A stretch of 64,000 bases of DNA from Trichomonas vaginalis G3 (GCF_026262505.1 NC_067203.1:24533411-24597410); one strand, 5' to 3'. Positions 19,884 through 32,327 are shown, counted from the stretch's first letter. A program made the numbers and translations. Notes: generated by a model from the sequence alone, not told the origin.

Positions 19884-20260
19884 GGACCCGGGCTCAACGA
19901 GTCATGATTTATGAAATCAATAATTTGATTTATTCGCTCTTCAATAATTTCTATTCTTTTTGTTAAATCATCTATTTTCATTAATGAGGTGATTCTTGAT
20001 TGAGGAATAGATTTCAAACTAACCACTCCTTTTATTTTTGAAATTTTGAATCCATCAACTTTAAACATTTTATTCAATTTACATGTTGTCAATTCTTCAA
20101 ATAATTTTTTATTATTAGCATAATAGTCATTAAATTCTTCAACAGATGAAAAAATTTTTATTTCAGTAATTGGTTTAACAACGTTTATTTTTTGTTGAAC
20201 ATTTTCACTTTCATTTATTTCTTCCTCCTCTGTTTCATTTATTTTTAAAATTGGTTTCAT
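19880..20260 (-). CDS. unknown acidic/coiled-coil Maverick protein
   Basis: 126 residues, MKPILKINETEEEEINESEN... then a folded middle (SVEEFNDYYANNKKLFEEL, KMFKVDGFKISKIKGVV) and a C-terminal helix (KIDDLTKRIEIIEERINQIIDFI) likely to form a coiled coil. The copy in element D (52909-53277) is nearly identical but ends differently (FINSNNH against FINHDSLSPGP). Divergent to the pVI-like gene across a 66-base AT-rich spacer. Function unknown. Confidence 0.6.
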   Translation of the reverse strand: MKPILKINETEEEEINESENVQQKINVVKPITEIKIFSSVEEFNDYYANNKKLFEELTTCKLNKMFKVDGFKISKIKGVVSLKSIPQSRITSLMKIDDLTKRIEIIEERINQIIDFINHDSLSPGP

Positions 20261-20326
20261 TTATCATTAAATAAAAATTAGAATATAAGTGATGAAATAT
20301 ATTTTTTAATTAATATTAAATCAGAA

Positions 20327-20551
20327 ATGGCGGCAGGATTCTTTAAAAAATTATGGGATGGAATTAAGAAAGCTGCGGGTTGGGTTCATCAAAAGATTAT
20401 TAAACCCATTGCAAACTTTTTGGCACCAGTAGCGAAAACGGCAGGAACTATCATAGGTGGAGTATTAGGTACTAAAGCAGGTAATCCGGCGATGGGAGCA
20501 CAAGCAGGTAACGCAATTGGTGGAATGCTGAAGGAATACTTAATAAAATAG
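20327..20551 (+). CDS. pVI-like amphipathic membrane-active peptide (element B copy)
   Basis: Begins MAAGFFKKLWDGIKKAAGWV, an amphipathic helix with alternating bulky hydrophobic and Lys residues, then a Gly/Ala-rich segment (GTIIGGVLGTKAGNPAMGAQ) likely to insert in or lie on membrane. This is the pattern of adenovirus pVI and similar lytic virion peptides of Polinton-like viruses, used for leaving the endosome. Product identity is inferred from this pattern and from its place beside MCP. The element D copy is at 53344-53580. A convergent paralogue follows. Confidence 0.55.
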   Translation: MAAGFFKKLWDGIKKAAGWVHQKIIKPIANFLAPVAKTAGTIIGGVLGTKAGNPAMGAQAGNAIGGMLKEYLIK

Positions 20552-20586
20552 GAGGTAGATAGTGGAAAAATAAATAAATATTATTT

Positions 20587-20800
20587 TTATCTTAGTATCG
20601 GTTGTAGTCTTTGATAAACTTTTTCTCCTTTATTTAATATTTCTCTTATTGGGGCAGCTTTTGGTGTTATTGATTCAGCAACGTCACTAATTGCTTCTTT
20701 ATTCTTAAATATCCAATTTGCTCCTTTCTTCATTGTTTCCCAAACTTTATCGCTCCTCTTTTTACTTTATCCCACATTTTTTAAAGAATCCTGCAGCCAT
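20587..20800 (-). pseudogene. second pVI-like peptide gene, convergent, broken
   Basis: Reads leftward from 20800 with the same MAAGFFKK opening as its convergent neighbour. The rest is different but also rich in Lys, Trp and Ala. It is broken, about two interruptions. The element D copy at 53605-53818 shows the family better (MAAGIFKKLWDKVKRGAHKV). Two related genes facing one another around MCP's upstream side imply a duplication followed by divergence. Confidence 0.45.
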
Positions 20801-20869
20801 AGTTGATTATTTCATTAAAATTAAAAATTCATTTTCATCTTTTAATTTTGATTTTTTATTTAATAATAA

Positions 20870-22507
20870 ATGACGACTAACTATTTGGTGCCAAACACTA
20901 AACCGATTAATGGAAATGTGTTTCATTCATTCGAAAAGATAAATGAAATATTCGCAAAGAATGACGGTAGAAGATATTATAGAGAACTTGAAAGTTCATG
21001 CTATGACTCTGACTCCATATTTTGATGATAAACAAACTCATTTAAGAATTACAAATCCAGCTCATGATGTGAACCAATTAGGTGACACATATATTAAACG
21101 CAAAGTTAAAGCAACTCTAGTTTCAAATAAAGCTTTCACATGTGATGCCGCTTTTAAATGCATGCGTTTATTCGTTGGTTACAAATCATCAAATCAAAGC
21201 TTTAAACAATTAGAAGTAGAAACCGAAAGAGGTGATGCCGGTTATCTTCAGATGGATTGCGCCCGTGAATCTTTCGCATTTGCAACATATAAACCAAAAT
21301 CAGAAAGGAAAGTTAAAAAGTTTGTTCATTCGTTATATAATAATGTTCAAAAATATGATAACTCAGTATGTGGTAAATATATTGACCCTTCAGAAGTTTT
21401 CAAGAAGCAAATGAAGAAGTTGATATCACTTTTGATATGATTATTCCGGTAAATGATTTGTTAGCATTTCAGGCGTTCGATGATTATCCTAAATCATTTG
21501 GTGATATCATTCTTAAATATTATGTTTTCAGGGATACTTTAGTATTTTGTCAGGTTGACCCGTTAAGAGTTGCTGATTTACAAAATTACGTTTATGAAAA
21601 GATAACTGATGAAAATTATGAAAAGATTATGAATCATGTTTATAAATATGATCGCAAATTCCAACAAATCGGACTTCCTGCCAAATTAATTACAAGCTTA
21701 GCCGCTACATCTGCTGACGCAACAGTTGATGACGTTATTATTTCATGCACAAAGATGGAAGTTTTAGAGGATAAATGCATTACACCAGGATACGGTTTAA
21801 TTGAAGAATCAGTTAAAGCAATACCACGTTTATTCAGTAAGGAAGATCCATTCATGATTCCAGCTCAACATATTGACGTTCGTTCACTAAATGGAGGTTG
21901 CATCACTCCTGAAGGTATTAGCTCAGATTTCTCATACGCTCTTCATAATGTTACAGATGTTGTGTTAACATTTCCGAAGAATGCAATGCAAAGAACAGTT
22001 TTAGAAAATCCAATGCTTCGAGGTCTTCAGGTCACTATAGATTCCAGAAACTTCCCCGATCAAGCGATGACCACAGTGGGTGACATATTCTTTACACGTA
22101 TGCTTCAAGCTTCTGATTTAGATGGAGTGAATGAATGCACAGAAGAATACGAGGACTCATTAACTAGACCACTGAATGCAGATGATGGCACGCCATTAGC
22201 TAGAACATGGAAAGACCAAACTTCATTCTTATGCACTATTCCAGTTCAACGTGATGGAGCGGGTATATTCTTTGATGGATTAGAAACTTTCAACTCACAA
22301 GTTACAGTACAAGTGAAAGCTTATCCAATCATTCAGGGTGAAAATGACACTTACTGTTCAAAGGTGACAAATCCTCCTCAGGTTTGGTTTACTAGGACTA
22401 CATATTGGACATGGACACCGGATGAAGGTTTGAAATATCATCCAACAGGTACACCACCACAGTATAGAAGTTCATATGATGAAATATTGATGAATAGAAA
22501 TGTTTAA
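20870..22507 (+). pseudogene. major capsid protein of B family (element B copy), broken
   Basis: Starts MTTNYLVPNTKPINGNVFHS after TTTTTTATTTAATAATAA. Text such as THLRITNPAHDVNQLGDTYI, DLLAFQAFDDYPKSFGDIIL and ESVKAIPRLFSKEDPFMIP is beta-rich and of the right total size (about 545 codons) for a double-jelly-roll capsid protein. Followed closely by the packaging ATPase, the usual Polinton order. Broken, about two interruptions. Differs from the element D copy by only a couple of residues in the last 356 codons. Confidence 0.75.
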
Positions 22508-22531
22508 AATTATAAATTTATTTTTGATTAA

Positions 22532-23354
22532 ATGGATTTAAATTCATCCACCCCTTATGAAGAATTAGCAGGAGTATATAATACATACGTAGATGATATG
22601 ATTAATGAAGCATTGAGTGATAATAGAAATGCTCTATCTAAGGAAAAATTAATGAAAATTCCATATTCTGAATGTTACTTAAATTCAATCACTGCAGCAA
22701 TTGGTAAACAAAATAAAGGTAAAACATTAACGATATTAAAACAAATTATCATTATTGCTAACACTTCCCCCATTCACATGTGTTAATTTATATCAACCGT
22801 TCAGGTTCACCTTCAGATGATACATTTGAATCTTTAAAGCATTTAATCAAAATTCCAATTATTTATTTATCACAAGAAGAAGCAGAAGATTATTTAAAAA
22901 ACTTTTTAATGTATAAAGAATTATATAATACAATCAAGAAGCAAGGATTAGAGGATAAAATTATTGATAAACAACGGGATGAATTATTTGAAACACTTTC
23001 TATTTCAAATTTTGATAAAGAATTTTTGCATTCACTAATTTTTCTAGATGATGCGTGAAATCAAAACTAATAACTAATGAGAAATCATATTTTAATCATT
23101 ATTAACTCAATGTCGACATATTCATGTTCATTCTTTATGGCTGTTCAATACTTTAAAGCATTAAGCACAAACATTAAATCAAATCTATCCACCTTTTCAT
23201 TTTCAGTGGTTTTAGTCGTCAACAGTTGAACGTTATGCTTTATCAAGTGAATTTACCAATGAGCATTAATGAACTTTACACACAATATCAACAATTAGGA
23301 GAACATGGAAAAATAATAGTTGATTTAAATAAAGGAAGTGTTAAATTTGATTAA
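22532..23354 (+). pseudogene. packaging ATPase of B family (element B copy), broken
   Basis: 24 bases after MCP. Walker A-like AAIGKQNKGKTLTILKQ and Walker B-like LHSLIFLDDA are visible, in the layout of A32-type genome-packaging ATPases. Only distantly related to the element A ATPase. Broken, about four interruptions; the element D copy is in better state. Confidence 0.75.
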
Positions 23355-23394
23355 CTTTTTATAATTAATTTTTATTTTTTATTTATAATTAAAC

Positions 23395-24292
23395 ATGACA
23401 GAAATAGCAAATCTTCTACAGGTTCCATTAAAACAAGGAACAAACAAAAAGGGTGCATATAATAGAACTATGAAAGTTCCAGACGGAATGAAAGAATTAG
23501 TTCATATTGTTGCCGGTCTTCAAAAGGATGTTAAACAAATGAGAAACGTTTTAACATTACCAGAAGCTCAAGCATATGCCAAACGTCATGGACCAAATTG
23601 GGAAGCACATGAAGCAGACATTACGGGTCCAAATGGAAAACCTGATGGTATAAATGAAGTCTTTGTTACTGATGGTCAAGGAAATATTAAAGTCATAAAT
23701 GGGTATAAATTAACAATGACGGATTATCCTAAACGTAAAGCATATAATGAACGTTATCCTATGAAATTTGATGAAAATGGAAAAGCTGTTAAACAATACA
23801 TTGGAGAAGGTGAACATGGTCCAATTAATTCATACCGTCATAATCCATATTCTTATTTCAATGCAGAATTAAATGCTATTGAAGAGGGACCGGATGGATT
23901 ACCACGATATTTAACCAGTTTGATGGTCAATATGCAAATATTAGACCGAAATTCCAGCTAAGAAATTCTTTAAAGTTGCTTTATTCGATCCAGTGTTCAA
24001 TGAACAGAAAGAAGCAATGAAAGCAGAATTTAAACCAATTCAAGTGGCAAGAATTTCTTCATCTTCACTTTCAGAAGCGTTAAAGGAATTGATAAAGAAA
24101 CCACTTTATTCTCAACAAGGTTATAACTTTGATTTAATTAAAGAAAGTGATAGACGTAAATTAGAAAAATCAGATGGTTTTAAGAATGCATGTAATGAAA
24201 TGATTAAAGATATTGTAAATGATAAAATAAGACTGGAAGAAACTCAAAGCAATATCAATAACATAATTGGTGCAGTTACAAAGAAAGTATAA
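23395..24292 (+). pseudogene. conserved virion-region gene (element B copy), broken
   Basis: Begins [20 protein letters not shown], the same as the 299-residue whole copy in element D. Codons up to about 190 are nearly identical between copies, then the C-terminal third differs strongly (FNEQKEAMKAEFKPIQVARI here against [20 protein letters not shown]). Broken, about one interruption. Function unknown; see the element D entry for domain notes. Confidence 0.6.
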
Positions 24293-24376
24293 GCAAACAA
24301 GGATGAACCTTGGGATATTACCGTAACAACTAAATAAAACTTTAAATATATTTTTCTTTTTTTTATTCAATTATAA

Positions 24377-25048
24377 ATGAGAAGACGTTTCACAAGTCAA
24401 AAGAACACAAACGCAAAAGCAGAGATTACGGTTGGTTATAACGTAAATGATGATAAATCACGAATTATTCAAAATGTTAAAGTTAATGTTAGCCCTGAAT
24501 TAACAAGGTCAGCAACTCAACCAAATTTATTAACTCGTGACTTACCGAAAAAGGAGGAGCAAAATAAAGAAGATGAAGACCCAATCATTTTATCTGAACC
24601 TGGTAAAGAACCTGTTGAAATTCCCACTTATCCAAACATTACCCCCACCTCTTTCATCAAACATCGAGAACCCATATAAATAGACATTAATTCTGAATTA
24701 ATGAAAATTTACCGTGATATAATAATTAATAATTATGATTCAATAATTAAATTTAATGACCAATCCGGTTTAATTATTTTTACCTTATGAATCATTAATT
24801 CACATTATCGCCATTCTTTGTGATGTTCAAGATTCAGACGTTAAGATTCAATTTTTCATAGATGATGAGAGGTTTCATGCTGCGGAACAGTTGCAAAAAT
24901 AAATCCTATAAAGGATATTAGCACAATTAAGATATCAAAGAAAAATAGAAAACAACTGAACTACATTTAACTATATAATAACATATACAATAAAATAGTT
25001 GATGAATATAAAATATCACTTGAAAAATTCTTTGTTAAGGCTATTTAA
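24377..25048 (+). pseudogene. unknown virion-region gene (element B copy), broken
   Basis: Opens MRRRFTSQKNTNAKAEITVG, with a basic start and a Pro-rich middle (LSEPGKEPVEIPTYP). Coding-like sequence resumes to a stop at 25046-25048. Broken, about five interruptions. The element D copy (57351-58020) is nearly the same. Its end overlaps the end of the next, leftward gene by three bases. Confidence 0.45.
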
Positions 25049-25519
25049 TATTCAAGCATTAACATTATCGAATAATAATCCTTTGAATCATAATCAATAA
25101 TAATTGACCTTTCACCAGTTTTCTATCGTTTGTTTTATTTTCTTTTTGTTTCCCACTATCCGGATCGGTCATTGTAATTGTTTTGTTATAGTATCAGCTT
25201 TATCTTTAACTTCAATCTTTTTTCCATCAGGATATTTAAACCAAAATTCAAAATTCGATATTGTCAATCTGTTCATATTTTAATTATCAATTGCATTTTT
25301 AATACCATCTGAATCTTATGAAATGGTCATTATATGGGGTTTGATTGAACTAAATTTGAATGAAGTGAAATATAACCTGTTGATGAATATGACATTGACT
25401 CGTATTTTCTGAAACACTAAAATTTATAACATGAATGATTTCTTATTCGTTGAATTTATGAATTCTTGAGGTAATCTTTATTCTAGTTTTATTTATCACT
25501 GGAAATAACGCTTTACCAT
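25045..25519 (-). pseudogene. unknown virion-region gene (element B copy), broken
   Basis: A leftward gene matching the whole element D copy at 58017-58496 (MVKRYFPVINKTRIRLPQEF...). Broken, about six interruptions. Divergent from the next gene across a 19-base spacer that contains TATTTTTAATCGTAATAA. Confidence 0.45.
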
Positions 25520-25538
25520 ATTTTTAATCGTAATAAAA

Positions 25539-26221
25539 ATGTCAATTATCAATATTATTTCATAATAACTGTGATTAAATTTAACAGTTAGTGGAATTTT
25601 ATGTTACTCTCGTTTCTGTGAGTGGTAATTTAATCCCATTCTTTTAGACCTTCAGATTATATATCATTTATTAAGATGACTTGAAAACGTATGATATTAT
25701 ATAATTGTGATAGCGAAATGGATATTAACATGATTTTAAGTTATTTAAATGAATCATTTATCGTATGGTATGAAAAAATTTTAATCAAAACCCCGATAAA
25801 CTTTTTGAACTTGATGAAATAAATAACTTATTAAATTCCGCTGAAAATTAAATTTTGTACTCCTCATTTCGTTCATTGTTGGGGATATTAAATTTGAAAA
25901 AGATGTTGGGGATGTTTTGTATTCTGACACTGGTTCCAATTTTCATTTTAATCAAATGTGATAATTAATACCCCAATGAGATTTTCACATCAAAATTAGA
26001 CCTAACTCTTACCATCAATACAAACATTTTATCCATCAACTTAAACACATTTTCTTTATCATATGTTTCAATTATCCGGGAATTCATTTATTCTTCATTC
26101 AAAAGATTTATCAAATATTAAATTTAGAATAACTGACCTATTTGATTGTGATTTAGAATTCATGAATGAAATATTATGGCAATTTCGAATAGAAAAAATA
26201 GCTTGATGAGATAACAGATTA
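25539..26221 (+). pseudogene. unknown virion-region gene(s) (element B copy), broken
   Basis: Matches 58516-59225 of element D (MSIINIISNN...). Broken, about eight interruptions. Located just before the fibre-like gene, so a fibre partner is one possibility; no motif supports it. Confidence 0.4.
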
Positions 26222-26242
26222 AATATTTTTAAATCATAATAA

Positions 26243-28062
26243 ATGATTACAACAGCAACACAACAACTTAAGGCACAAGCACCCAGGTCCAGACATTACA
26301 TACGCCATATATGCATATAATTCAAAGACGGCAGAACAAACGCAAGGTTGAAATATGGAGATTTGGAGATAGTATTGAAAAATGAACATTTCGAATTTGT
26401 TTGCAAAGGTGGTGCAGTGATATCAAATATAAAAGAAATTTTATTTATGAATTCAAAAATTAAAGGAATAACGGATGATATAACATCAATTCCACCAGAA
26501 GAACAAGATATTACGCATTAAATGCATTTCCTAAAGTTTTGAGATTGGAAGATTTAATTTAAATGAGGAATTCATAAAAGGTTTCCTAAATGACATAATG
26601 AAGAAAGCAGATAAGGAATATGTGGCTAGTGAGTTAATGAAGAAAGCAAATTTGGTTTATGTTGATGAAAAAGATAATGAAATTAAAGAAAGGGTTGAAT
26701 GGTATCATGAATGGACATCAAAGATTTTAAAAACTAAAGCCGATACAGGATGGGTTTCAGGATGTTTAGACCTTAAAGCGGATAAAACTTATGTCAACAG
26801 TGAGTTAGAGGAGAAGGTAGATAGGGGTTGTGTGGCTAGTGCGTTAGTGAAGAAGGCAGATAAGGAATATGTTAATGAAAAAGATAATGAAATTAAAGAA
26901 AGGGTTGAAAGGTATCATGAATGGACATCAAATATTTTAAAATCTAAAGCTGATACAGGGTGGGTTTCAGAATGTTTAGACCTTAAAGCAGATAAGGAAT
27001 ATGTCAACAGTGAGTTAGAGAAGAAGGCGGATAAAACATATGTTAACGAAATATACCAAAGTTTGATAAGAACAACTGAAAATATTGAAACTATTGTTGG
27101 TGACTTTTCTGTCTATGAAGAAAATAAATATTTTAGATGGCAATTGGTACAGTCCTTAAGAAATGGTGCACGGTGTAAACTCATTCCGAAAAATAACAAT
27201 GAAATGTATGTAAGCTATATAAAGAATGATGGTACACAAGTTAAAGTTCCATTAGACAACAACTGTTACTTAAACTTATATGGAGACGAACAAAAGAAAT
27301 ATTTAAGAGTTTATGAAATGACAGATATGACATTGCCTCACACAGCTCCAGCACCATATTATTATGACTATGGAGATGATGTCAGAACACCACATGTAGA
27401 TGAACAAAAGCTAACATTATATTTAGATTATTATTATAGATATAAAAGATATAATGCAATAGAAAAAAGAGAATAGTATATTATTATTACAGATGACAAA
27501 AATATTATAGTCAAGATTTTACCTACCTGAAAAATAAGATTATATTATAAAAAATATTCCGACACAAACCAGATGAAACCTGAAATAGTTGCACTATATT
27601 TTAAGTTCAAAGAGACAATCCTATATTATCTCATATGTTTGATTTAATGAACCAGTAGGTTCATTTATACGTCTATGGATGCGAGAGGTCCTCAAGCAAT
27701 GTTTGGTGTTGGTGCATGGAAAAATAGTCGACAGGTTTTTGTATTGTGCTAACTCTTCAAAGGAACAGGTGAAGTAAAACGATTTCAGGTGAAAATTTAC
27801 TGCACACAGTCACTACATAGATTTAAGTACATCTCAGGCAGGTTGGCATAAGCATAGATATTGGGATTGGTCAGGAATGACAAAAGGTAAAGGATATGAT
27901 GTTAAAGACGACGTTAAGTTTGCTATAAATTGTTACTGGAGTGACACTCAGGGAGAAGGAAACCATACACATTTCGTTTCAGGATATACACAAACAACGG
28001 GACAAGGTAAAGAATACATGCCACCTTACATGACAGTTTACGCATGGTATAGAGTTCAATGA
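26243..28062 (+). pseudogene. phage-tail-fibre-like protein (element B copy), broken
   Basis: The same gene as 59250-60497 in element D. The middle, 26598-27476, is open and shows two copies of an about 85-residue shaft unit (VYVDEKDNEIKERVEWYHEW ... KADTGWVSGCLDLKADK) against one in D. After it lies a stretch not found in D (FSVYEENKYFRWQLVQSLRN ... YYRYKRYNAIEKRE), then a collar-like tip ending GNHTHFVSGY ... EYMPPYMTVYAWYRVQ. Broken, about eight interruptions. The different tip and shaft length suggest a receptor-binding protein under diversifying pressure. Confidence 0.7.
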
Positions 28063-28156
28063 ACGCTCAATGTTTGTAAAACAAACTTTAGAAGGACTGA
28101 AAGTCCTGAGCTCCAAAAGAGCGAACAGCATAATTTAAATTTTTATTTTAGTATAA

Positions 28157-28249
28157 ATGAAGATTCTACCATATGGTGTTATTGGAAGAGATAAAGATGG
28201 AAACCCAATATTTGATCCAAAGTTAAAATTAAAGTTACTGACAACATGA
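28157..28249 (+). CDS. 30-residue ORF running into repeat array
   Basis: MKILPYGVIGRDKDGNPIFD then PKLKLKLLTT, preceded by a promoter-like AATTTTTATTTTAGTATAA. The last codons already lie in the first repeat of the array, so this looks like the start of a gene whose remainder is not here. Product not recognised. Confidence 0.25.
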   Translation: MKILPYGVIGRDKDGNPIFDPKLKLKLLTT

Positions 28250-28605
28250 CATTTTGACAACAACATAGGTTCTTCAATAATGCTTCATGAATGCCTTCCT
28301 CATTAATGTTTTTAGGTTCTTCAATAATGAATTATTTTTGAAGAACTGATAGGGTCACCAGGTCACCAGGTCACCAGGTAATTTAACTTTTCTGAAAAAA
28401 TGTGACAACATGACATTTTGACAACAACATAGGTTCTTCAATAATGCTTCATGAATGCCTTCCTCATTAATGTTTTTAGGTTCTTCAATAATGAATTATT
28501 TTTGAAGAACTGATAGGGTCACCAGGTCACCAGGACCAGGTAAATTTAACTTTTCTGAAAAAATGTGACAACATGACATTTTGACAACAACATAGGAGGA
28601 TGGCA
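28240..28605 (+). repeat. CACCAGGTCACCAGG / ACAACATGACATTTTGACAAC array (forward)
   Basis: Three units of up to about 160 bases: TGACAACATGACATTTTGAC, GGTTCTTCAATAAT, CTGATAGGGTCACCAGGTCA, TTAACTTTTCTGAAAAAATG. The same unit occurs inverted at 31010-31575. Together they bracket the helicase gene. Confidence 0.85.
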
Positions 28606-28628
28606 AAAATAAATTCAAATCATACTTT

Positions 28629-30938
28629 ATAAAGCATCATTTACAGGTATTTCATCGTCAGTAAATGAATCATCATTATCGTTTGGTTCAACCTGTTTAT
28701 ATAATCCTTTCATTCTTTCTTTCAAAATAATACCATGTCTGTTTACCATCTATTTTTCTTTGTTTCCTATCACATTTATCCTTAATACTCATTTGGAAAT
28801 TCTTGTCTTTCATGTCTGATGGTTTGCAGAATAGAGCATTTTTACACGTCATACCTGCAACAATTCATCATAATGTGTATTTATTCATACATCTAAAGGA
28901 TTTGTTGATAATTCAATTAAATCTTGTTTGGCTTCAGTCATCGGAATGATTCGTACATTAAATGATGAAAGGTCATATTGCATAAATACGTCAGTAAATT
29001 ATCATAAAATTCCTTTGTGCATGAATTCATCAAATTCTTGAAATAATCAAATTGACCCTTAAATTTTACCATTAACTCTTAAAATACATATCTTCTGTCT
29101 CCAACTTCAATTTTGACAGGGTAAACGTTATTAGTTACGAAAATGAAATTGGCAACGTTTTGTGCTGTTCTTCTGGGTTGATTCTTTTCATTAATTCTTA
29201 TCTCATTATCCGTTATAATTGATTTCAAAGCGTTGATGTTTGCGAGTCTATCTTCACCTACATTCTTGAGTTCATTAAGTACAAGAAACATTTTATTCTC
29301 AACTACTGAATTGAAATTACCCGTTAGCTCACCTATTTCAGTAATGTTTTTGCATGAATAACCGGCGAGAAGTTCAGAAATAATGTCTGTAAATCTATTT
29401 TTGCCTGTTCCCTGAAGTCCTTTCAAAATAATTGCTGTTTCATTCTTGATTCCAGGATGTTGAATCATTGATGCAATCCAGCCGAGAAGGTATTTATACA
29501 CTTCTTCATTATTATCACAAATGACTTCTTTAATGAAATTCATAAACATCTCAATTTTTGAGTAATCAAGCTTTTCGAGAATGTTGTATTTATAACCCTG
29601 AAACGTTGAGAAAACATCTGGGGAATCAGATTTAAAGCAAACACCCTTAACGGTTAATGAAGATAATTGATTTAATAGTACATCCCATGCTGTTATTGTT
29701 TTACCTTCTTCTTTAAATAATTTAATCATTTTAAGTGACTCTTTCATGTTTGATTGAAGAACGAATGATATTTGATTCATTTTGTCGTGGATGTTGTAAT
29801 CTTTTTGAATGAAGTATTTGTTTCCACAATCTACAAAACGGATTACACGTGATAAATCCTCAATTACTTCAGAATGTTTTTATACTGATGATTTTCAGCC
29901 TTGCGTCTAATATCTGTTATAAAAACGAGTCATCAAGTTTTATATCAAATTTTATTTTTGGTTACGTAATAAAGGCAAAACATATTCATCATAATATTCC
30001 TTTTGATACAGTTTTAGAATCTTCACCAAAAAAATGAGAAGTCATTAAATGTGCATATTACCACGTGCTTTTTCAAAATTACTTTTTGCATTTTCAGTTA
30101 AATTGCAGAAGTTATAAACGTTATCGTATGCTTCATTAATCAAATGATAGGTAAGAATTAATAGCTTGAAACAGTGTGAATAATGTTATTTCTTTTCTAA
30201 ATTCATGTTTCCACCATCATTATGTACTTCGAAATCACAGATGCCATCAACTATGCTCTGAGCTAGTTTATCGTCAATGTTTACATCTTTGTTTTCATTG
30301 ACGATGGTCTTTATTTCTTCATTCTTCTGTTCAACTCTTACCTTAATATTCAAATCATTTAATATATCATTCACTGTTCTAGTTAATGTTGAATCATAAC
30401 TTCCCGAATGAATGAGTATGTATTGATTGGTTCTGTTGCATTCTTGCGAACTCTTGAATCAGCCATAACTACTAAAGAACGTTTTGAATCATCAATAGAA
30501 GTCATTATGTCAATATCATAATATTTGCAGGAATAACATTTAATCATTCTGTTCGAAACTGCATAGAAGAAATTGTGTTGCAATAATGTGAAGACCTCTG
30601 AAGCGGTTTTAACGATAACATCTTTATCCGAAAGTTTTGATAGAATGTCTTTTAACCGTTTCTTTAAGTTCATCATTGTAGATTTATTGATATCAACATC
30701 TATAATCGTTAAATTCGAAATTTTTTTACTAATAAAGCCATACCAGTTTTCCTTCCTCTCCTCCATCATATTTGAGGTAGTTATGTAAATCAATTCTTGT
30801 TTTCACCAATTCTTTCGTTGAGGGTTTTAGTTTCTGCCATAACTAATTCCTCAGCTAATTCCTCAACTAATTCCTCAACTAATGAATCAACTTTTTCATC
30901 AGAAACGATATAGTTGCTGTTGTTGTTTGTTGCTGTCA
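28629..30938 (-). pseudogene. SF3 primase-helicase of element B, broken
   Basis: Read leftward from 30938 (MTATNNNSNYIVSDEKVDSL, then a VEELVEELVEEL repeat). The best part (29079-29780) carries Walker A GLQGTGKNRF, Walker B-like MFLVLNELKN, motif C NFIFVTNNVYPV and GDRRYVF, homologous to the element A helicase. The left end (28629-28850) encodes Cys-containing text also found at 63482-63709 in element D. Broken, about ten interruptions. It lies between two inverted repeat arrays, so the whole block may have moved as a unit. Confidence 0.75.
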
Positions 30939-31009
30939 TTTATATAGGAATAAAAAAAAAAATAATTTTAAAACTAACTTTATTTTTGGACTACATCAAA
31001 TTTCATCCC

Positions 31010-31575
31010 TGTTGTCAAAATGTCATGTTGTCACATTTTTTCAGAAAAGTTAAATTACCTGGTGACCTGGTGACCTGGTGACCCTATCAGTTCTTCAAAA
31101 ATAATGAATAAATGCCATCCTCTCATGTTGTTGTCAAAATGTCATGTTGTCACATTTTTTCAGAAAAGTTAAATTACCTGGTGACCTGGTGACCTGGTGA
31201 CCCTATCAGTTCTTCAAAAATAATGAATAAATGCCATCCTCTCATGTTTGTTGTCAAATGTCATGTTGTCACATTTTTTCAGAAAAGTTAAATTACCTGG
31301 TGACCTGGTGACCTGGTGACCCTATCAGTTCTTCAAAAATAATGAATAAATGCCATCCTCTCATGTTGTTGTCAAAATGTCATGTTGTCACATTTTTTCA
31401 GAAAAGTTAAATTACCTGGTGACCTGGTGACCTGGTGACCCTATCAGTTCTTCAAAAATAATGAATAAATGCCATCCTCTCATGTTGTTGTCAAAATGTC
31501 ATGTTGTCACATTTTTTCAGAAAAGTTAATTACCTGGTGACTGGTGACCTGGTGACCCTATCAGTTCTTCAAAAA
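31010..31575 (-). repeat. five-copy inverted partner of the CACCAGGTCACCAGG array
   Basis: Five near-identical units of about 120 bases (TTGTCAAAATGTCATGTTGT, TTTTTTCAGAAAAGTTAAAT, CCTGGTGACCTGGTGACCCT, ATCAGTTCTTCAAAAATAAT). Orientation is opposite to 28240-28605. Unit-to-unit identity is very high, so the array is young or kept uniform by conversion. Confidence 0.9.
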
Positions 31576-31646
31576 TAATTCATTAGTTAGAAAAATAATG
31601 CTAATTTTATTTTTATATCTTTTTTATTTTGTATGTAAAGACAGTA

Positions 31647-32251
31647 ATGACAAACATTGAGTTTGAAACAGTTAGAAAGATAGACGATGACACCAAAGTG
31701 GTTAGAATAGGTGATTTAAACGTAAGATACTCAAAGAAATACAACAAATATTCTTTGTCAGACATTATATTCCATCTGAAAAGAACAAACGACTGGGTTA
31801 GAAATGCTTCAACTCAGAAAATTTTGACAAAAATCCTGAGCTTATGATATCAGTAGCATTTCATGGAACAAGAGCATATCTTATAGACAAAAGTCTTATA
31901 CCAATAGTTTTGTTATGGTTAGACCAGTTGTTGGATATACTTCATAACATATGGTTCATTCGATACGGAACGTTGCAGTGAAGGCTTACTTTACATCGTT
32001 CAGAAACCGAAGGACTTCAACACAAAAAGATATAAGATAGGAAGGACATATAATATAACTCAAAGATATGACAGTACAGTCAATAGAGTCAAGGTTGTGT
32101 TGTTAATGATATGAGAGCTGCTGAAACAGAACTGCTTGAAGTTTTTGAGAAAATGTATGGTGCTCCCATAAAAGGTAAAGAAACGTTTGAAGTAGATGAG
32201 ATAGATAAAGCTATAAAATTATTTGACGAAGTTGCTGAAAAATACATGTAA
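31647..32251 (+). pseudogene. KilA-N / T5orf172 gene (element B copy), broken
   Basis: Starts MTNIEFETVRKIDDDTKVVR after GTATGTAAAGACAGTA and follows the whole copies at 5507 and 62675 closely at the nucleotide level throughout. Broken, about five interruptions. Same cassette order as in A and D, with the next KilA-N gene downstream. Confidence 0.75.
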
Positions 32252-32327
32252 AGCGTTTATTTTTGGTCTTTTGTGAAAGTCAGAAAATAAAGTTAGTTTT
32301 AAAATTATTTTGTATGAAATGACAGAT

